This document shows, one piece after another, positions 1-11,383 of a stretch of DNA of 64,000 nt (position 1 is its first letter; every line of letters begins with the position of its first letter). A program made the translations under genes and the position numbers. Source of the DNA: Monoplex corrugatus (Eukaryota; Mollusca; Gastropoda; Littorinimorpha; Ranellidae). Location of the stretch: NCBI GenBank assembly GCA_030674185.1, contig JAPXFY010000095.1:35001-99000 (forward strand), given 5' to 3'. The notes beneath the pieces are model-generated. The model had not been told where the DNA came from and did no database searches. It was given only the letters and a program-made list of their open reading frames with translations.

Positions 1-136
1 CTTTCTTTCTTGTTGTTGTTTTTCATATGTAAAAGTATGCTGACATTTTCCATCACAGTTTTGTTTAGTAACAAGGCACAACAAAGAAAGCAATGGTTCA
101 CTAAACATAATCACAGGACACACCCAAAGATCATAC

Positions 137-944
137 AACAATGCTCCTACTACTATTATTACTACAACTACTACACTACAACAACTACTACTACTATTAT
201 TACTACAACTACTACACTACAACAACTACTACTACTATTATTACTACAACTACTACACTACAACAACTACTACTACTACAACTACCACCACCAGTAGCAA
301 CACTACTCCTCCTCCTTCTCCTCCTCTTCCTCCTATTACTACTACTACTACTACAAAAGAAACAAAATAATGATAATAACAATAGTAGTAGTAGTAGTAG
401 CAGTAGTAGTAGCTACTAGTAGTAGTAGTAGTCATAGCTACTAGTAGTAGTAGTAGTAGTAGTAGCAGCAGCAGTAGTAGCAGTTGTGGTAGTGGTAATA
501 GTCATAATAAAAAAAAAAGTAATGATGATGATAGTGATGGTGATTATGATGATAATAATAACAACATCAACAACAATGATGACAATAATAATAATAACAA
601 CAACAATAATAATTATAATAAGGCGAAGAAGAATAGCAGTAGTAGTAATAATAGTAATAACAATAATAATAATGATGATGACAATGACAATGGCAACAAT
701 AATAATTATGACAATAATAATGAAATATTAATAATAACAACAGCAACAACAACAACAATAATACTAATAGTATTACTACTACAACTACTACTAATAATAA
801 TAATGATATGATGATAGTGCTGGTAAAAAATAATGATAATAATAATAATGATAATGAAATAATAATAATAATGATGATGATGATGATAATAATGATATAA
901 TAATAATAATAATGATAATAATAGTAATAAAATAGTAGTGCATT
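137..944. repeat. Triplet-repeat tract (ACT/ATT then AAT/GAT)
   Basis: Nearly pure trinucleotide DNA. It starts as ACT/ATT/AAC triplets, changes to AGT/AGC near 380-490, then to AAT/GAT until it meets a LINE fragment. Open frames through it encode only runs of Y, T, I, S or N and are not genes. Bases 1-136 hold nothing recognisable. Confidence 0.95.
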
Positions 945-1556
945 AGAAAATGTTAAGGTTTTCAAATATCTTGGTTCTGTAAAAACTTATGATGGAACCT
1001 GCTCCAAAGACATCAAAATAAGAATTGGAATGGCAAAGCAAAACAATTGTCCAACTCACAAGATCTGGAAAGACAGAGGCATGCCAAATGGCCTGAAAGT
1101 TAGACATTTAAAATGTTTTATCTGGCCAGTCATGATTTATGGCTGTGAAGCCTGGACTCTAATAAAACTGAATGCAGAAGAATTGAAGCAGCAGAGATGT
1201 GATTTTATTGGAGACTACTATGTGTCAAATGGGCAGACAGAAGAACTACTGAAAGTGTCCCGGAAGAACTTGGTACCACCAGAAAACTACTAGCACACAC
1301 TAACAAGAGAAGACTAAAATAAAATACACTGGCCATGTGTCACGTAACAAGAACACGGACCTCACGGCAACCATCTTTCAAGGAAAAACAATGGCAAAAA
1401 GGAAGAAAGGCAGACCTCCAATCTCATACATTGAGAAGATAACCAACATCAGTGGCCTAAATATTCAGGAAAGTGTCCACAAAAGTCAAGAAAAGAAAGA
1501 TGGTGATGTCAAAATGTGCAGTGGCCAACACCGAATCCGGTGACACTGACAGGTGA
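945..1556 (+). mobile_element. Non-LTR retrotransposon 3' end (CFDP2-like LINE)
   Basis: The plus strand encodes the C-terminal tail of an endonuclease/reverse-transcriptase polyprotein. FKYLGS, MIYGCEAWTL and, after a frame shift near 1290, GRPPISYIEKITNISGL and ESVHKSQEKKD are landmarks of this invertebrate LINE group. The catalytic RT palm is absent, so the copy is 5'-truncated, and the frame is broken at least once. A GAT/AAT microsatellite follows directly, as is common at LINE 3' ends. The copy is dead. Confidence 0.85.
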
Positions 1557-1615
1557 GACAAGTGAGAATAATGATATAATGATTAATAATGATGATAATA
1601 ATGATGATAACAACA

Positions 1616-1703
<88 letters not shown>
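1557..1703. repeat. AAT/GAT microsatellite at a LINE 3' end
   Basis: A run of ATA and GAT triplets directly follows the LINE tail and may have grown from its terminal repeat. Confidence 0.9.
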
Positions 1704-1704
<1 letters not shown>

Positions 1705-2170
1705 CCATGTATATATCGTGAACAGTTTGTCTCAGAATATGCTCACCGCACTCTACATAGCAGAAAACAAACCAACAAAGAAATAAAACTTTTACATATT
1801 TTATCGAAAGCTTATTTTAATGCAGGAGTGTAAATCACTGTATATATCTGTATGTAGTTTTCAGTGTATGTTTTGTCCTTTGTATCACTTTGTTTGTAGA
1901 TCTGTCATTCTCTCTGTTTTTATTTGTGGCCCTGGAAAGGTTTTAATCTGTAATTTTATGAAAGTTTTTAAACTATCTATTTTATCTAAAAACAAAACAA
2001 AACTAAGCATTATCTTAAAGCTTGATCAAAAATTTTTTACTTGCTACTCCTCGCATACACTATGTGTGGTTGGACTTTAAGCCTCAATCTAATCAATCAA
2101 ATCAACAAATAAAACTTTGTGGGGGAGGGGGGTCTGCATGTCCCTACATGTAGTATAGCCACAATTACAC
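1704..2170 (+). repeat. Dispersed repeat interrupted by an insertion; CA-tailed
   Basis: The outer parts (1704-1792 and 2107-2170) match 26150-26279: a CACTCTACATAGCA block, AACAAATAAAA, then GTGGGGGAGGGG and a copy of TCATGTCC. Both copies run into CA dinucleotides. Here the element is split by about 314 bp of foreign sequence. No coding capacity is seen, so it is probably a short non-autonomous element or a LINE 3' tail. Confidence 0.7.
1793..2106. mobile_element. Insertion flanked by a 12-bp direct repeat
   Basis: The inserted segment is bracketed by AAATAAAACTTT at 1781-1792 and again at 2107-2118. Removing one copy and the 314 bp between restores continuity with the uninterrupted relative near 26.2 kb. 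The segment has no ORF, no clear terminal inverted repeats and no poly-A tail, so its class is unknown. Confidence 0.6.
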
Positions 2171-2199
2171 ACACGCATGCGCACACACACATATGCACA

Positions 2200-2700
2200 C
2201 ACGCATTACTATCGACTGTACTTTAAAATATCAATGCAGTTTGATACTAGATACTTGCATGCAAGGAATAAACATAATTGTACCGGTAACGCATAGACTA
2301 GCAGACGCCTTCTCTCCGGGAACGACAGTGATTACAGTGACCTCCCCTGGTTTAGTGATTCTTAATAATAATATCAGGAAATTCTAGTATTTTAAAAGCT
2401 AGAAAAAGGCTAGAAAATGAGCCATTCGTGCATTCTGGTTTAACAGAAAAGTATGTATTTCTTATAGAAATGTCTTAGAGATGAAATTTCCCTCATTTTC
2501 CTGAAATCAATAATTTTGTTGTTCGATCGCTCGGCACTGTTCAAATTTCCGACCAGTGAGCCGTGACGGTAATCGGAAATGTGTAAAATAATGAAATAAA
2601 TGATGGAAATTCTAAGATCACGATTAGGATGCTGGTATTTTAATCTTTCATTTGAACCGCACCACACCTTTAATTATTACATATTAAGCTGACATCGAAG
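2200..2700. other. No recognisable feature
   Basis: Unique-looking non-coding DNA. The open frames are short and have neither family signature nor splice context. Confidence 0.5.
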
Positions 2701-2787
2701 CAAGTTCAGGCCATCAAGGGACAGATGCATATGGAAGCCATGATCACCAACGCCATGTGGCAAGACACTTGATGATGATGATTAGTT
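2701..2787 (+). mobile_element. Short 3' stub of the CFDP2-like LINE
   Basis: The sequence holds GCCATGATCACCAACGCCAT and a terminal GATGATGATGAT. It matches the 3' ends of the longer copies near 31.1 kb and, reversed, near 47.3 and 60.9 kb. Only the last codons and the terminal GAT repeat are present. Confidence 0.75.
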
Positions 2788-3204
2788 CCAATAATTCTAT
2801 GTACAATACGTATCTGTAATCATGTCAGCTCAACTTCGAAGTTGAAGCTTCTTGTATCTTATGGATTTTTATCATGACTTTTTTCCATGGAATATTTCTT
2901 CCCAACTTCTCTGACCATTTAGAACAAGTGTATCATATGCAAGTGTATCATCATCTGTAAATATTTCATAACATATTGCTTTAAGTGCTGCAGGAATATC
3001 ATGTGTATTTTCACTTGGTGTGTTCAGCTTCGTCTTCTGTGCGTCTGCTTCAGTAGACTTCTTACATCCATTAAAAATGAGAACATTTACATTCACTGTG
3101 TATTTTCTATTGAATTCATGGTGCGTCAGAAAAAAATCCATTATTCAAAAAGTGTGCAATGCAACGCTCCATCTACTATATTTTATTATGTTATTCCCAA
3201 CAGT
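2788..3204. other. No recognisable feature
   Basis: Non-coding DNA of ordinary composition. An 89-codon minus-strand frame overlaps it but has no family signature. Confidence 0.4.
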
Positions 3205-3757
3205 GATGATCCCCGTGGGAATGCCGGGGGATCTTTCAGTATAAATTATATTCCCACCTTCTGGAAATCTGAGTTAGAAGTTTCTATTTTCATGTCACTG
3301 ACTTTGTTTCTTTCTTCTGACTTTGTTTTTTGTCATTTCTTCCTGTCGTTTTCTGCCTTGCTAGTCCATTCACCTGTGTGTGTTAGGCAGGTCGTGCTTT
3401 CTCTTAAGATTGATAATTGGGTACATGTATTAAGTGCATTTTTGGCTTTCGGGACATGAGATATGCAGAAGCAATTTTAGGTAATGTAGGCCCGTTCTTA
3501 TATCTGTTTGAGTTTCCTTAGTTATGTTTCAATTTGTATTCAGGTATGTTTTTTTTTAATCTCTGTGCGATAAATTGGATGGAGTGGTCAACGCCAGGGG
3601 CATTTCTTAGATTATGTGCGCGAATGCAATGATATGTGTAGCCTACTTGATTTTCTTTTCCTGTTGAAGATTGTGTTTCTTTTGAAACTGTTATAGCCCT
3701 GACATAGCTCTGCGCAGTCGGCGGGGCTTGAAACAAAAATAACAATAAAGTAACAAT
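3205..3757 (+). mobile_element. SINE body and 3' tail
   Basis: It begins with GGATCTTTCAGTA and contains TCATTTCTTCCTGTC, GGGTACATGTATTAAGTGCA, ATTTTTGGC, then a tail AGCCCTGACATAGCTCTG followed by GGGGCTTGAAAC and AACAATAA. The same order occurs at 27.5-28.1 and 32.9-33.6 kb, and reversed at 11.4-11.6 kb. The tRNA-like head seen in the 32.9-kb copy is absent here, so this copy is 5'-truncated. Confidence 0.75.
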
Positions 3758-3962
3758 AAGGTCAGTTTTTTAAATCCTATGTGAGAAATTGGACAGAGTG
3801 GTCAACACCATGGACATCTCCTTAGATTTTGTGCGCGAATGCATTGCTTTTCCTTTTTTACCCTTTTGAATTATTGTGTGTTTTTAAACGGTTATAGCCT
3901 GTTATGGCTCTACGCAGTCGGCTGGGCTTTAAACGAAAGTAACAGTAACAGTAACAGTTTTT
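3758..3962 (+). repeat. Second copy of the SINE 3' segment
   Basis: This repeats the last 215 bp of the element just upstream: GAAATTGGACAGAGTGGTCAA, GTGCGCGAATGCA, then TATGGCTCTACGCAGTCGGC and GGGCTTTAAACGAAA. It ends in three AACAGT units. It is either a 3' tandem duplication or a second insertion next to the first. Confidence 0.75.
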
Positions 3963-4069
3963 GTTACATGTTATAAGTTCTGAAAATAAATCAACTGGCG
4001 TTATTGGTTCTACATGTATATGGCTGCAAAAATGATAATATGCCCTACAGGTATGTTTCCAGAACTAAT

Positions 4070-4880
4070 TATTATGGACTTGATGTGAGAGAATAGCTGC
4101 AGTCAGTTTTAGAAATGTCTTCCAAATGGGTAAAGTTCACTTGCTATGTTTTTCCATTTGTGTTCTGTGTTCATGATTTTTTTTTTCAGTCCGAAATGTT
4201 TTAAAGCTTCAGTGTATGTTTGTAAGTCTGGTATGTTCAAACTGCCTTTCTTATGTAGTTAGTATTTTTGATAACTCGTTCGCTTTCACCATTCCAAACA
4301 AACAAGATGCATTTTCTGAAGATCATTGACAAAATCATCTGGAGGATCTGGGATCAGAATCCGGAGATGGATTTGGAAAGAATAAGTGATTTGAGCACAG
4401 CGATTCTATCCAGGGGAACTCATATTTCTCTTTATCCACATTTTGAATGAAGCTCTTACTTCTGATATTTTTTTCACCGTAATTTTTTTTTCACATCCCT
4501 TCACATCTTCTGTGAGCCACAACCTAATATTTTGAATCTTTGAGGGTTCCAGTTTACATTCAGATGCTGCATGTATGTGATCATTGAATGTTTTTTTTGC
4601 TTCCTAACCAAATTGCCTCTGTTTTTGTCAATGTTCAAAACAAGCCCTGTTAATTTTCGAAAGTTTTGAACTAGGTCAATAGACTTCTCGAATGATGTTT
4701 TATCTCCAATACTGATCAGCTGAGTATCAAGTGCATATTGAAAGATTTTGTATTCTTTGCTAGTAATCATACTGCCTGTAACGTCTTTATCTTCTCTGAT
4801 CATAAATGCCAATGTTTTGACGCATAGTACAAATAAATAGGAGAGAGTGGGTCACCTTTCTATTTGCTCTAAATGTTCAG
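4070..4880 (-). mobile_element. Decayed L1/Tx1-like LINE, RT palm to C-terminus
   Basis: On the minus strand the reading goes from GDPLSP, through a one-base frame break, into LFVLCV, then FQYALDTQLI, FRKLTGLVLNIDK and RFKILGC. This is the palm and thumb order of an L1-type reverse transcriptase. The catalytic motif expected as YADD reads YALD, so one metal-binding aspartate is gone. Downstream, scattered W, PNPSPDSD and LFGMV remnants continue to about 4070 with several stops. The copy cannot be active. Confidence 0.75.
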
Positions 4881-4884
4881 TTTC

Positions 4885-5330
4885 TATATATATGTGATGG
4901 TGTGGTGGTCAGGTAAGAGGACAGGAGGCAGAAGAACAGAAGAGCAGAGGTGGTAAGGCAGCCTGACAAAGAAGACCCAGGGAAGGCAGAGCTGGTGCTT
5001 CTCTCTTTATTCCGTCCCAACCGTTCACGACCAGACCAGAAGAGAAAGGCATACATGGCACTCACACTCATCCACCTATATTCTCGGCATGTGAACCGTA
5101 ATGACGGCACCGCGAACACGCAGGCGAATCGACTCTCTGGGGCCCCTCAGGGGCCAGATTTGTGTTTCTTCGTGCAAGCTCAGCGGTGTTTATCTTGCGG
5201 TCCACATAACAAATATCATCATATTATACATCAGAAAATTCTACACAGCACACAGATTGTTGTGGTCTACATCATTTTGCACGATATTCACTTAGATCGA
5301 AACTATGAATGATTTAAGTCAATGTTTATA
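4885..5330. other. Unassigned moderately GC-rich segment
   Basis: A 120-codon plus-strand frame crosses this segment, but its product (PDKEDPGKAELV, RNDGTANTQANR) matches no family I recognise. The composition is richer in G and C than the flanks, which suggests an inserted element, possibly an LTR or SINE piece. No terminal repeats were found. Confidence 0.3.
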
Positions 5331-6920
5331 CTTTGCTGAAAGGGATTTTAGCTGGTTTTTTTCTCTTTTTTTACATATTTAATCAATTAATATTAATGCA
5401 TGAAAAATGTCAAACAAATGAGCAAGTAGACGATAACCAAGAAGTTTATGTGGACATATTTTGAATAGATAAATCAACCTCTCAGTGCAGAAGTTGATCA
5501 GTGAATAGGCAATAGAAAACAAACGATTCTAATTTAGACACGCGCAGTTCGACCACAATACGGAATGCCAGAATCTCTTCTAATACTTTACTGCTTAGCA
5601 CCATTTTAATGCAGTATCAGTTCTATTTATGAAAGGAGCAAAAATGTAATTGAAATTGTTGAGTTGAGTTGAGTTGAGTTGAGTTGAGTTGAGTTAGTTT
5701 TCGGTTACAGATTTTTCAGTCAACAACCAAGAACTGCTTGGCCATGCCTCAGTCCCACACACATACACACAACTGTGCACTGGTCAATCAGAATGTGTAG
5801 CATGCACAAAATTTATATTCCCTGGACATTTGCTGTTGGCATTTCAAAGTTTGAATATGCTCATATAAAACCCTTAAAACACAAAAAGCAGATATCCATG
5901 GACATTTTAGAGGGGGCCTGGGGAGAGGGTCTTAATGAAAAATACAAACAGACTCAATATGTCAAAAACACTACAGGATCAATATTCATGGCAAGCAAGA
6001 CAGAACAGGTGGGCTGGGGTTGAGGAACCTGATTTTTTTCAAACAGCTGACATTTTCAATCATGTATACAAAGACAACTTATTACCAGTCAATCTGAAGC
6101 AATTAACCAAAACTGTGCAACATTATCAAATCAAAAACTCACAAGTATCCCAATGGACATCAAGGGAGGGAGAAGAAGAAAAAAGCATCAGAACACACAC
6201 AACACAAAAAACTTGACAAGGCAAACATAACAAAATGTAACTGGATTCAAAATCTTACAAATCAAACCCTTGGAAATATAGAAATATTACTCAAGTCAAA
6301 TGATTGCTATATGAAAATTGACAAGAAAAATGAAGAAAAATGTAAATGTCGCTGGATTAAAAATCTGTATAAAATAAAATCAAACCCGCAGAAATAGATA
6401 TCACATAAAACTTGACAAGAAAAATCACAGAAAAAAATAAGGTAGACGCACTTTGGTGCAGATGCAGATTTGAAGCATAGAAGCTGATGCCAAAATTCAG
6501 TTTCAGTTTCTCAAGATGACCTCTCCATGCTCGGAATGAATTCCAAATGCACTAATGTCACATTGCCATGTGTATGATGATCATGGCACAAGCCTTAAGC
6601 CTGCACATAAACCCATGAGCTGGCCAGGTCCTGAGACCCTACCTAGACTATGTTTTACCTAGTCTATATTTTATACTGGTATTTTATCCACCTATCATTG
6701 GAATAATCTTGGTTACATGTAAATGACATGGGTATCTGTGTATCTTACCTTCAAAAAAGGAACATATATATGAAGTACATCAATAAATAACTAAAGGTCT
6801 GAATCACAACACAACTAGCTATTCTGTATAAACTTGTCTCACATGACAGACCTCCCCAGTCAATGCAAAAATGCTCAGCTGTCTACCAACTGGGTGAAGA
6901 CAATATTTTCTGAATCATAA
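5331..6920. other. No gene seen
   Basis: AT-rich non-coding DNA. Apart from the GAGTT repeat at 5656-5698, it holds only short A-rich frames without signatures. Confidence 0.5.
5656..5698. repeat. (GAGTT)n pentanucleotide repeat
   Basis: About eight units of TTGAG. Confidence 0.95.
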
Positions 6921-6924
6921 TGAT

Positions 6925-6976
6925 AGGTAAGTAAGTAAGTAAGTAAGTAGGTGAATAAGAAGTAAATAAGTAAGTG
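6925..6976. repeat. (GTAA)n microsatellite, left flank of a LINE
   Basis: GTAA units followed by GTAGGTGAATAA. The same combination recurs at 8049-8115, on the other side of the LINE. Confidence 0.9.
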
Positions 6977-7870
6977 AATAAGAAGCTTAATGACGACAAG
7001 ACAGAAGCTATCCTCATTGGCACCCGTCAGAAACTTTCTCAGCTGCCTCCTCTTTCTCTCCCATTATGTAACACATCAGTCCCAATTTCTGATTCAGCTA
7101 AAAACCTTGGTGTCTGCATTGACTCTACCCTCTCCATGAACAACTTTGTTTCTCAAACTGTTAGATCTTGCTACTATCATCTCCATCGTATAAGGCTGAT
7201 CAGGAAGTATCTCTCTGTCGAAACAACTGCAAAACTTGTTCTCTCCTTCATAATGTCTCGCATTGACTATTGCAATTCACTCCTGTCTGGTCTTCCTGCC
7301 TCCACCATTCACACCCTACAGCGCATTCAAAACAATGCTGTACGCCTTGTACTCAAAAAGAAAAAAGCTGACCACATATCTCCTCTCCTGGCACAACTTC
7401 ACTGGCTCCCTGTATCAAAGCGCATACAGTACAAACTAGACACCATGTGCTACAAAAGCCTCAATAACGCAGCCGCCAATTACCTGTCAAGCCTACTTGA
7501 GATCTATGTTCCCTCACGTACCCTCCACTCTGCCTCCGATCCTCTGACTTTTCGCTTTCCACGCACTAAGCTCAATACCTATGGTCCACGAGCCTTCTCT
7601 GTTTCTGGTCCACTCTCCTGGAACAAACTTCCTCTCTCAGTTCGTCAGCAACCTACTTTTGTCTCCTTTAAGTCCGCTCTCAAAACTCACCTTTTCTCCT
7701 CAGCATAAAATCATAACCTCACTCAACCCCCCCCCCCCCCCCCCCTCTGCAGCCTGTCTCCGCTAGGAGGGGAATCACATGGTTATAATATATAATTGTA
7801 TATGCTATGCTCTCTATAATTTTCCATTGCTTTTATTCTTGCTTTTATTCTTTCTCCCCATATATAGCCA

Positions 7871-7943
<73 letters not shown>

Positions 7944-8049
7944 TGTGCGTGCGTGTGTGTGCGTGCGCGTGCGTGTCTGCTTCAGCGCTTAGATTTGATT
8001 TTATCAAGATTTTGCGCTATATAAATATTGTAATTATTATTATTATTAT
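6974..8049 (+). mobile_element. L2/CR1-like LINE, 3' half (C-terminal RT ORF + 3' UTR)
   Basis: A 244-codon open frame (6974-7708) encodes the end of a CR1/L2-type reverse transcriptase: KLNDDKTEAILIG, SAKNLGVCID, RIDYCNSLLSGLP, RIQNNAVRLVL, QLHWLPVSKRIQYK, YVPSRTLHSAS, FSVSGPLSWNKLPLSVR and FKSALKTHLF. The palm with YADD lies upstream of the truncation. The 3' UTR contains poly-C (about 7723-7745), a GT run, and ends GCGCTATATAAATATTG plus ATT repeats, the typical L2-like tail. The ORF is uninterrupted, so the copy is fairly young. Confidence 0.9.
7868..7976. repeat. (GT)n microsatellite inside the LINE 3' UTR
   Basis: A long GT run, degenerating to GCGT at its right end. Its CVCV and HTHT frames are artefacts. 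Confidence 0.95.
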
Positions 8050-8115
8050 AAGTAAGTAAGTAAATAAGTAAATAAGTAAGTAAGTAAGTAAGTAAGTAGG
8101 TGAATAAATAAATGC
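8049..8115. repeat. (GTAA)n microsatellite, right flank of the LINE
   Basis: GTAA/ATAA units ending in GTAGGTGAATAA. It duplicates the left flank and behaves as an extended target-site duplication. Confidence 0.85.
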
Positions 8116-8820
8116 AAATAAAGGAGTGTGTAGATAAATAATCAGGAAGCTATAACACATGGGTGATTTTCCAAAATTTTTCCAATACTGAACATTTTCC
8201 GGAGCGTCAGGCTATTCCACGACTCTTATCAGGTCTGTAGCGCCATTCAAAACCAATTCGAACAAAAATATTAAGAACTTAAGTGTGGATCTTGAAACCA
8301 CAGTAAATAACGTACAATAAAATGTCAAAATGCAGTCTAAAATATCAGGAACTTTACTGCAACGAGAAAACGGATACCTTTTCAGTACTGTAATATTACA
8401 ATTCACCTGTTTACAGAAACTGTACAATGCAGAATCAGAATTCAAGTGAACAGATTGTACTGACCATTCCTCAATGAGTGAGCAGGTGATGGAAGCAGGT
8501 GATGGAAGCAGCAGGCAGACTATTACCAGACTCTGATAAATGAAAAGCTTAATTTCTCAAAGTCCCATGCATAAATTATTTTCACTGGCTTCAGCAGTCA
8601 TGGATCAAAAGCATGTGATGAGCAGTGCAGTCAGGCAGATGCACCTAAAGTGATGACACTATCTGTCATTGATAGATACTGTACATAATTATGTAGTCGG
8701 AGTTGACGAAATTAGGGAAATACAATGTACATGTATACAATATGCACAAAAGGATTTCAAACTGAAGATGGAGACATCTGAGGAGGAGGGAGTCAATGGT
8801 GGCACTGAATCAATGAATGC
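8116..8820. other. No recognisable feature
   Basis: Non-coding. It contains a small direct duplication of GGTGATGGAAGCA near 8485. It is probably the 3' flank of the minus-strand OTU-like gene. Confidence 0.4.
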
Positions 8821-8824
8821 ACAT

Positions 8825-10185
8825 TTACTGCTTGGCTTTCTTTGCAAAGAAATCTCGGATGTCTTGTGGAGCTTTCCTTTTTGCTGATGGATGAACTTTC
8901 CTCCCAGGCAAGCAAACCACAAAATGGTTGGGTTCCCATTTGTTTTCAGGAAGGTCTTTGCCATAGATGCGATCCACATGATTGCTTGTAGGCGACTTGT
9001 TTGGCTATCATGTTCATATATTCGGGGACAAATCTTACGCTGTAGGTGCTTTCTCACAGTGTGACCCCCATACTGTGGATAAAATGGACTGGACAGGATT
9101 GCAGAGAATGCTTGAAATTGCATGCAGAAACCACATTCCCAGGTATCTACCAGGCAAAATGCTTTTCAAAACTTCCTTGTGAAAGATGTCCCTGATTGCC
9201 ACTGGTTCCAACTTCTCATCCTCTAATTCCTCACTGTAGGTTGCATAGTGCTTAGACCAAGGAATAACCATTGAAGTATCTGGATCTTTCAGATTTTCAT
9301 CTGAAAGGTAGAATTCTTCATTGACAGCCAATTCAATTGTCATGCGGACTCTCATTTCTACATGCTGGTCTTCATTGCCAAAAGCAAGCAAAGAGGCGCT
9401 CCGTGGCAAACAATTCCCATCTCCACAAATCTTCACTGGAATCAGAGGTGGGGCATCATTTAGATAAAGGTCTGCTGCACAGCAGTCTTCTTTGTAGCTT
9501 GATGCCTCCAACTCATGTAAGCAGCAAACTGGCCATCTATTCACAATTTCTTTTCCTGCCTCTTTAGCTGCTCGTTGCAGTTCCACAAAGGATGACTGGG
9601 CAGCATGCTGAAGCTCTTGACTGAGGTGTTCAAAAAAGTTTCTTCGAGATGTAGTTGAAGATTCTTCAGATCCTGATGCATTTGCAAAGTTGTTTCCTTC
9701 ATCTTGATTACATTTCAAAATGTTCTTGTCAGTTTTCTTAGTAGCTGAAGATTTTTTGGTATGGTAAAGCCAGATTTTATGGTGGCTGCTTGTGATTTTG
9801 CAGTATTCTTTTCAGAATAGGATTTCAAGTTGTTTACAGCCTGCTCTATCAGCTCCTGTCTTCTTTTTTGAACTTGACATTTTTTATGTTCAAGGAAGTC
9901 CACATACTTAGCATGAGCTGAGGTTGCTGAAACAAATAACACAAAAATACAAATAACAGTAAAAAAGAAGACATCGCAGCAAAAGCAGCAGTCAAGATTA
10001 CCAAGGTAGTAGAGTTGGAGAAATTTCCTTGATGAGTCAGCTTCAAGAGAAACAGCTCCCACTTGTATCTGTGTGGTGTTAGTGGTGCCTTGTAGGAAAA
10101 AGACCTGTACAAATTTCAGACATTGCAGAGCTGGACTTGTCTGACATGGCTGGCAGGTGCAGAAGTAGCAATCTTTTTGAGAATG
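8825..10185 (-). pseudogene. OTU/vertnin-like protein, frame-broken
   Basis: The minus strand encodes a Cys-rich stretch (CYFCTCQPCQ), a candidate 80-bp intron (about 10006-9927, GTAATC to TTTCAG, rejoining in frame), a charged helix (KKCQVQKRRQELIEQA), then an OTU-like domain with CGDGNCLPRS, the cysteine-protease nucleophile motif. After YPQYGGHTVRKHL and AIMW comes WEPNHFVVCLPG, which supplies the histidine, and a basic tail ending PQDIRDFFAKKAKQ-stop. Reading this requires three frame changes: in A-runs at 9717-9720 and 9081-9084, and near 8970-8975. It is therefore a pseudogene or carries base-call errors. OTU domains are deubiquitinases, but activity cannot be asserted here. The first exon and start are not identified. 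Confidence 0.65.
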
Positions 10186-10189
10186 AGCA

Positions 10190-10592
10190 ATCCTTCATCC
10201 TAGGTTTTCATTGCCTGCACAGACCGTAGTCTTGTTGTCTCAAGGTGTTGACCTCAGCTGATGACACACACAAACTGAAATTGATTGAACAATAACCACA
10301 ATATACAATTTTATTTTGAAAGAAATGCAACATATAACACACAACTTAGTTGTCCACAGCAATATCCTCAACTGGTTACAGAATGTAAAATAGTTGGTAA
10401 AAAATGATTTAAGGCAGCAACACAACATACACTATTATTATAAATGAAACGCGTTACTGAATACATAAATGTATTTGTAAATTTACGGATAATTTGTCTT
10501 GTATAAACATAATACGATAATAATATCTCTCACCTACAAGGAAAATTCTAAAACAGCCGGAATAGTTTACTGTTTGCACAGTAGAATTTAAA

Positions 10593-10596
<4 letters not shown>
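10190..10596. other. No recognisable feature
   Basis: AT-rich DNA upstream of the OTU-like gene. No exon could be supported. Confidence 0.4.

Positions 10597-10669
<73 letters not shown>
10597..10669. repeat. (CA)n microsatellite
   Basis: Pure CA dinucleotide run. Confidence 0.95.
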
Positions 10670-10671
<2 letters not shown>

Positions 10672-11249
10672 CATATGTAACCCCTCCCCCAACATCCTTT
10701 TATCTTTTTCAATTATAAGACTAAAAACATTCAGTTCAGATAGAACAAAACCAGAGTCTTTAAGAATGTAGATCAATATAACTCTGCTACTGCCTCCCTG
10801 GCAATCATACAATTGTGGAGAGAACATTTCACACACAACACAGAAAGTAACGCTCTTACAAATTTCAAATAAGAATAAACAGCAAAACATAAACTAAAAC
10901 ATAGCACTCTAACTATCAGGAAAAAGGAAAAGCGACCCACAAATGAAAAATCATGCTGAAACGGTGTGCCTAAAACCATTACCTCCCTTTGCTCAATAAT
11001 GTTTTAAAAACAACTGCCCGCTAAAGCTACTCTAATACGGTGCTGTAGTGAGCATGTTCAGCCAAGGCTGGCACTCGTTTTGTTGACTGACAGCCGCCTT
11101 CTCCATAACTCAGTGAGACCAGGAACGCAGCTCTTTGAAAAGCATAATTTTGGCAATCTCTACAGCACAATTTCATGCAAAAAAATACTACTGTGGAATG
11201 AGGCCATAAAGGTGTAATTTATAACACCCAGAGTAGAAAGTAAACAGGT

Positions 11250-11250
<1 letters not shown>
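10670..11250. other. No recognisable feature
   Basis: Non-coding; minus-strand frames here have no family signature or paired splice sites. Confidence 0.4.
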
Positions 11251-11253
<3 letters not shown>

Positions 11254-11313
<60 letters not shown>

Positions 11314-11350
11314 CACACACACACACATGCTTGCTCACACTCACACACAC
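11254..11350. repeat. (CA)n microsatellite
   Basis: CA dinucleotide run with one CAA interruption, decaying into ACTCACACACA. Confidence 0.95.
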
Positions 11351-11383
11351 ATTCCATCATTATTACTATTAGTGTATCATTTT

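Noticed and set aside
137..965. Poly-Tyr, poly-Thr and poly-Ile frames
   Set aside because: Products of triplet repeats without start context.
4950..5312. A 120-codon plus-strand frame considered as a gene
   Set aside because: No family signature, no supporting splice sites and a low-complexity start; kept only as an unassigned segment.
8212..8445. A 77-codon minus-strand frame downstream of the OTU-like gene
   Set aside because: No signature and no splice link; probably chance.
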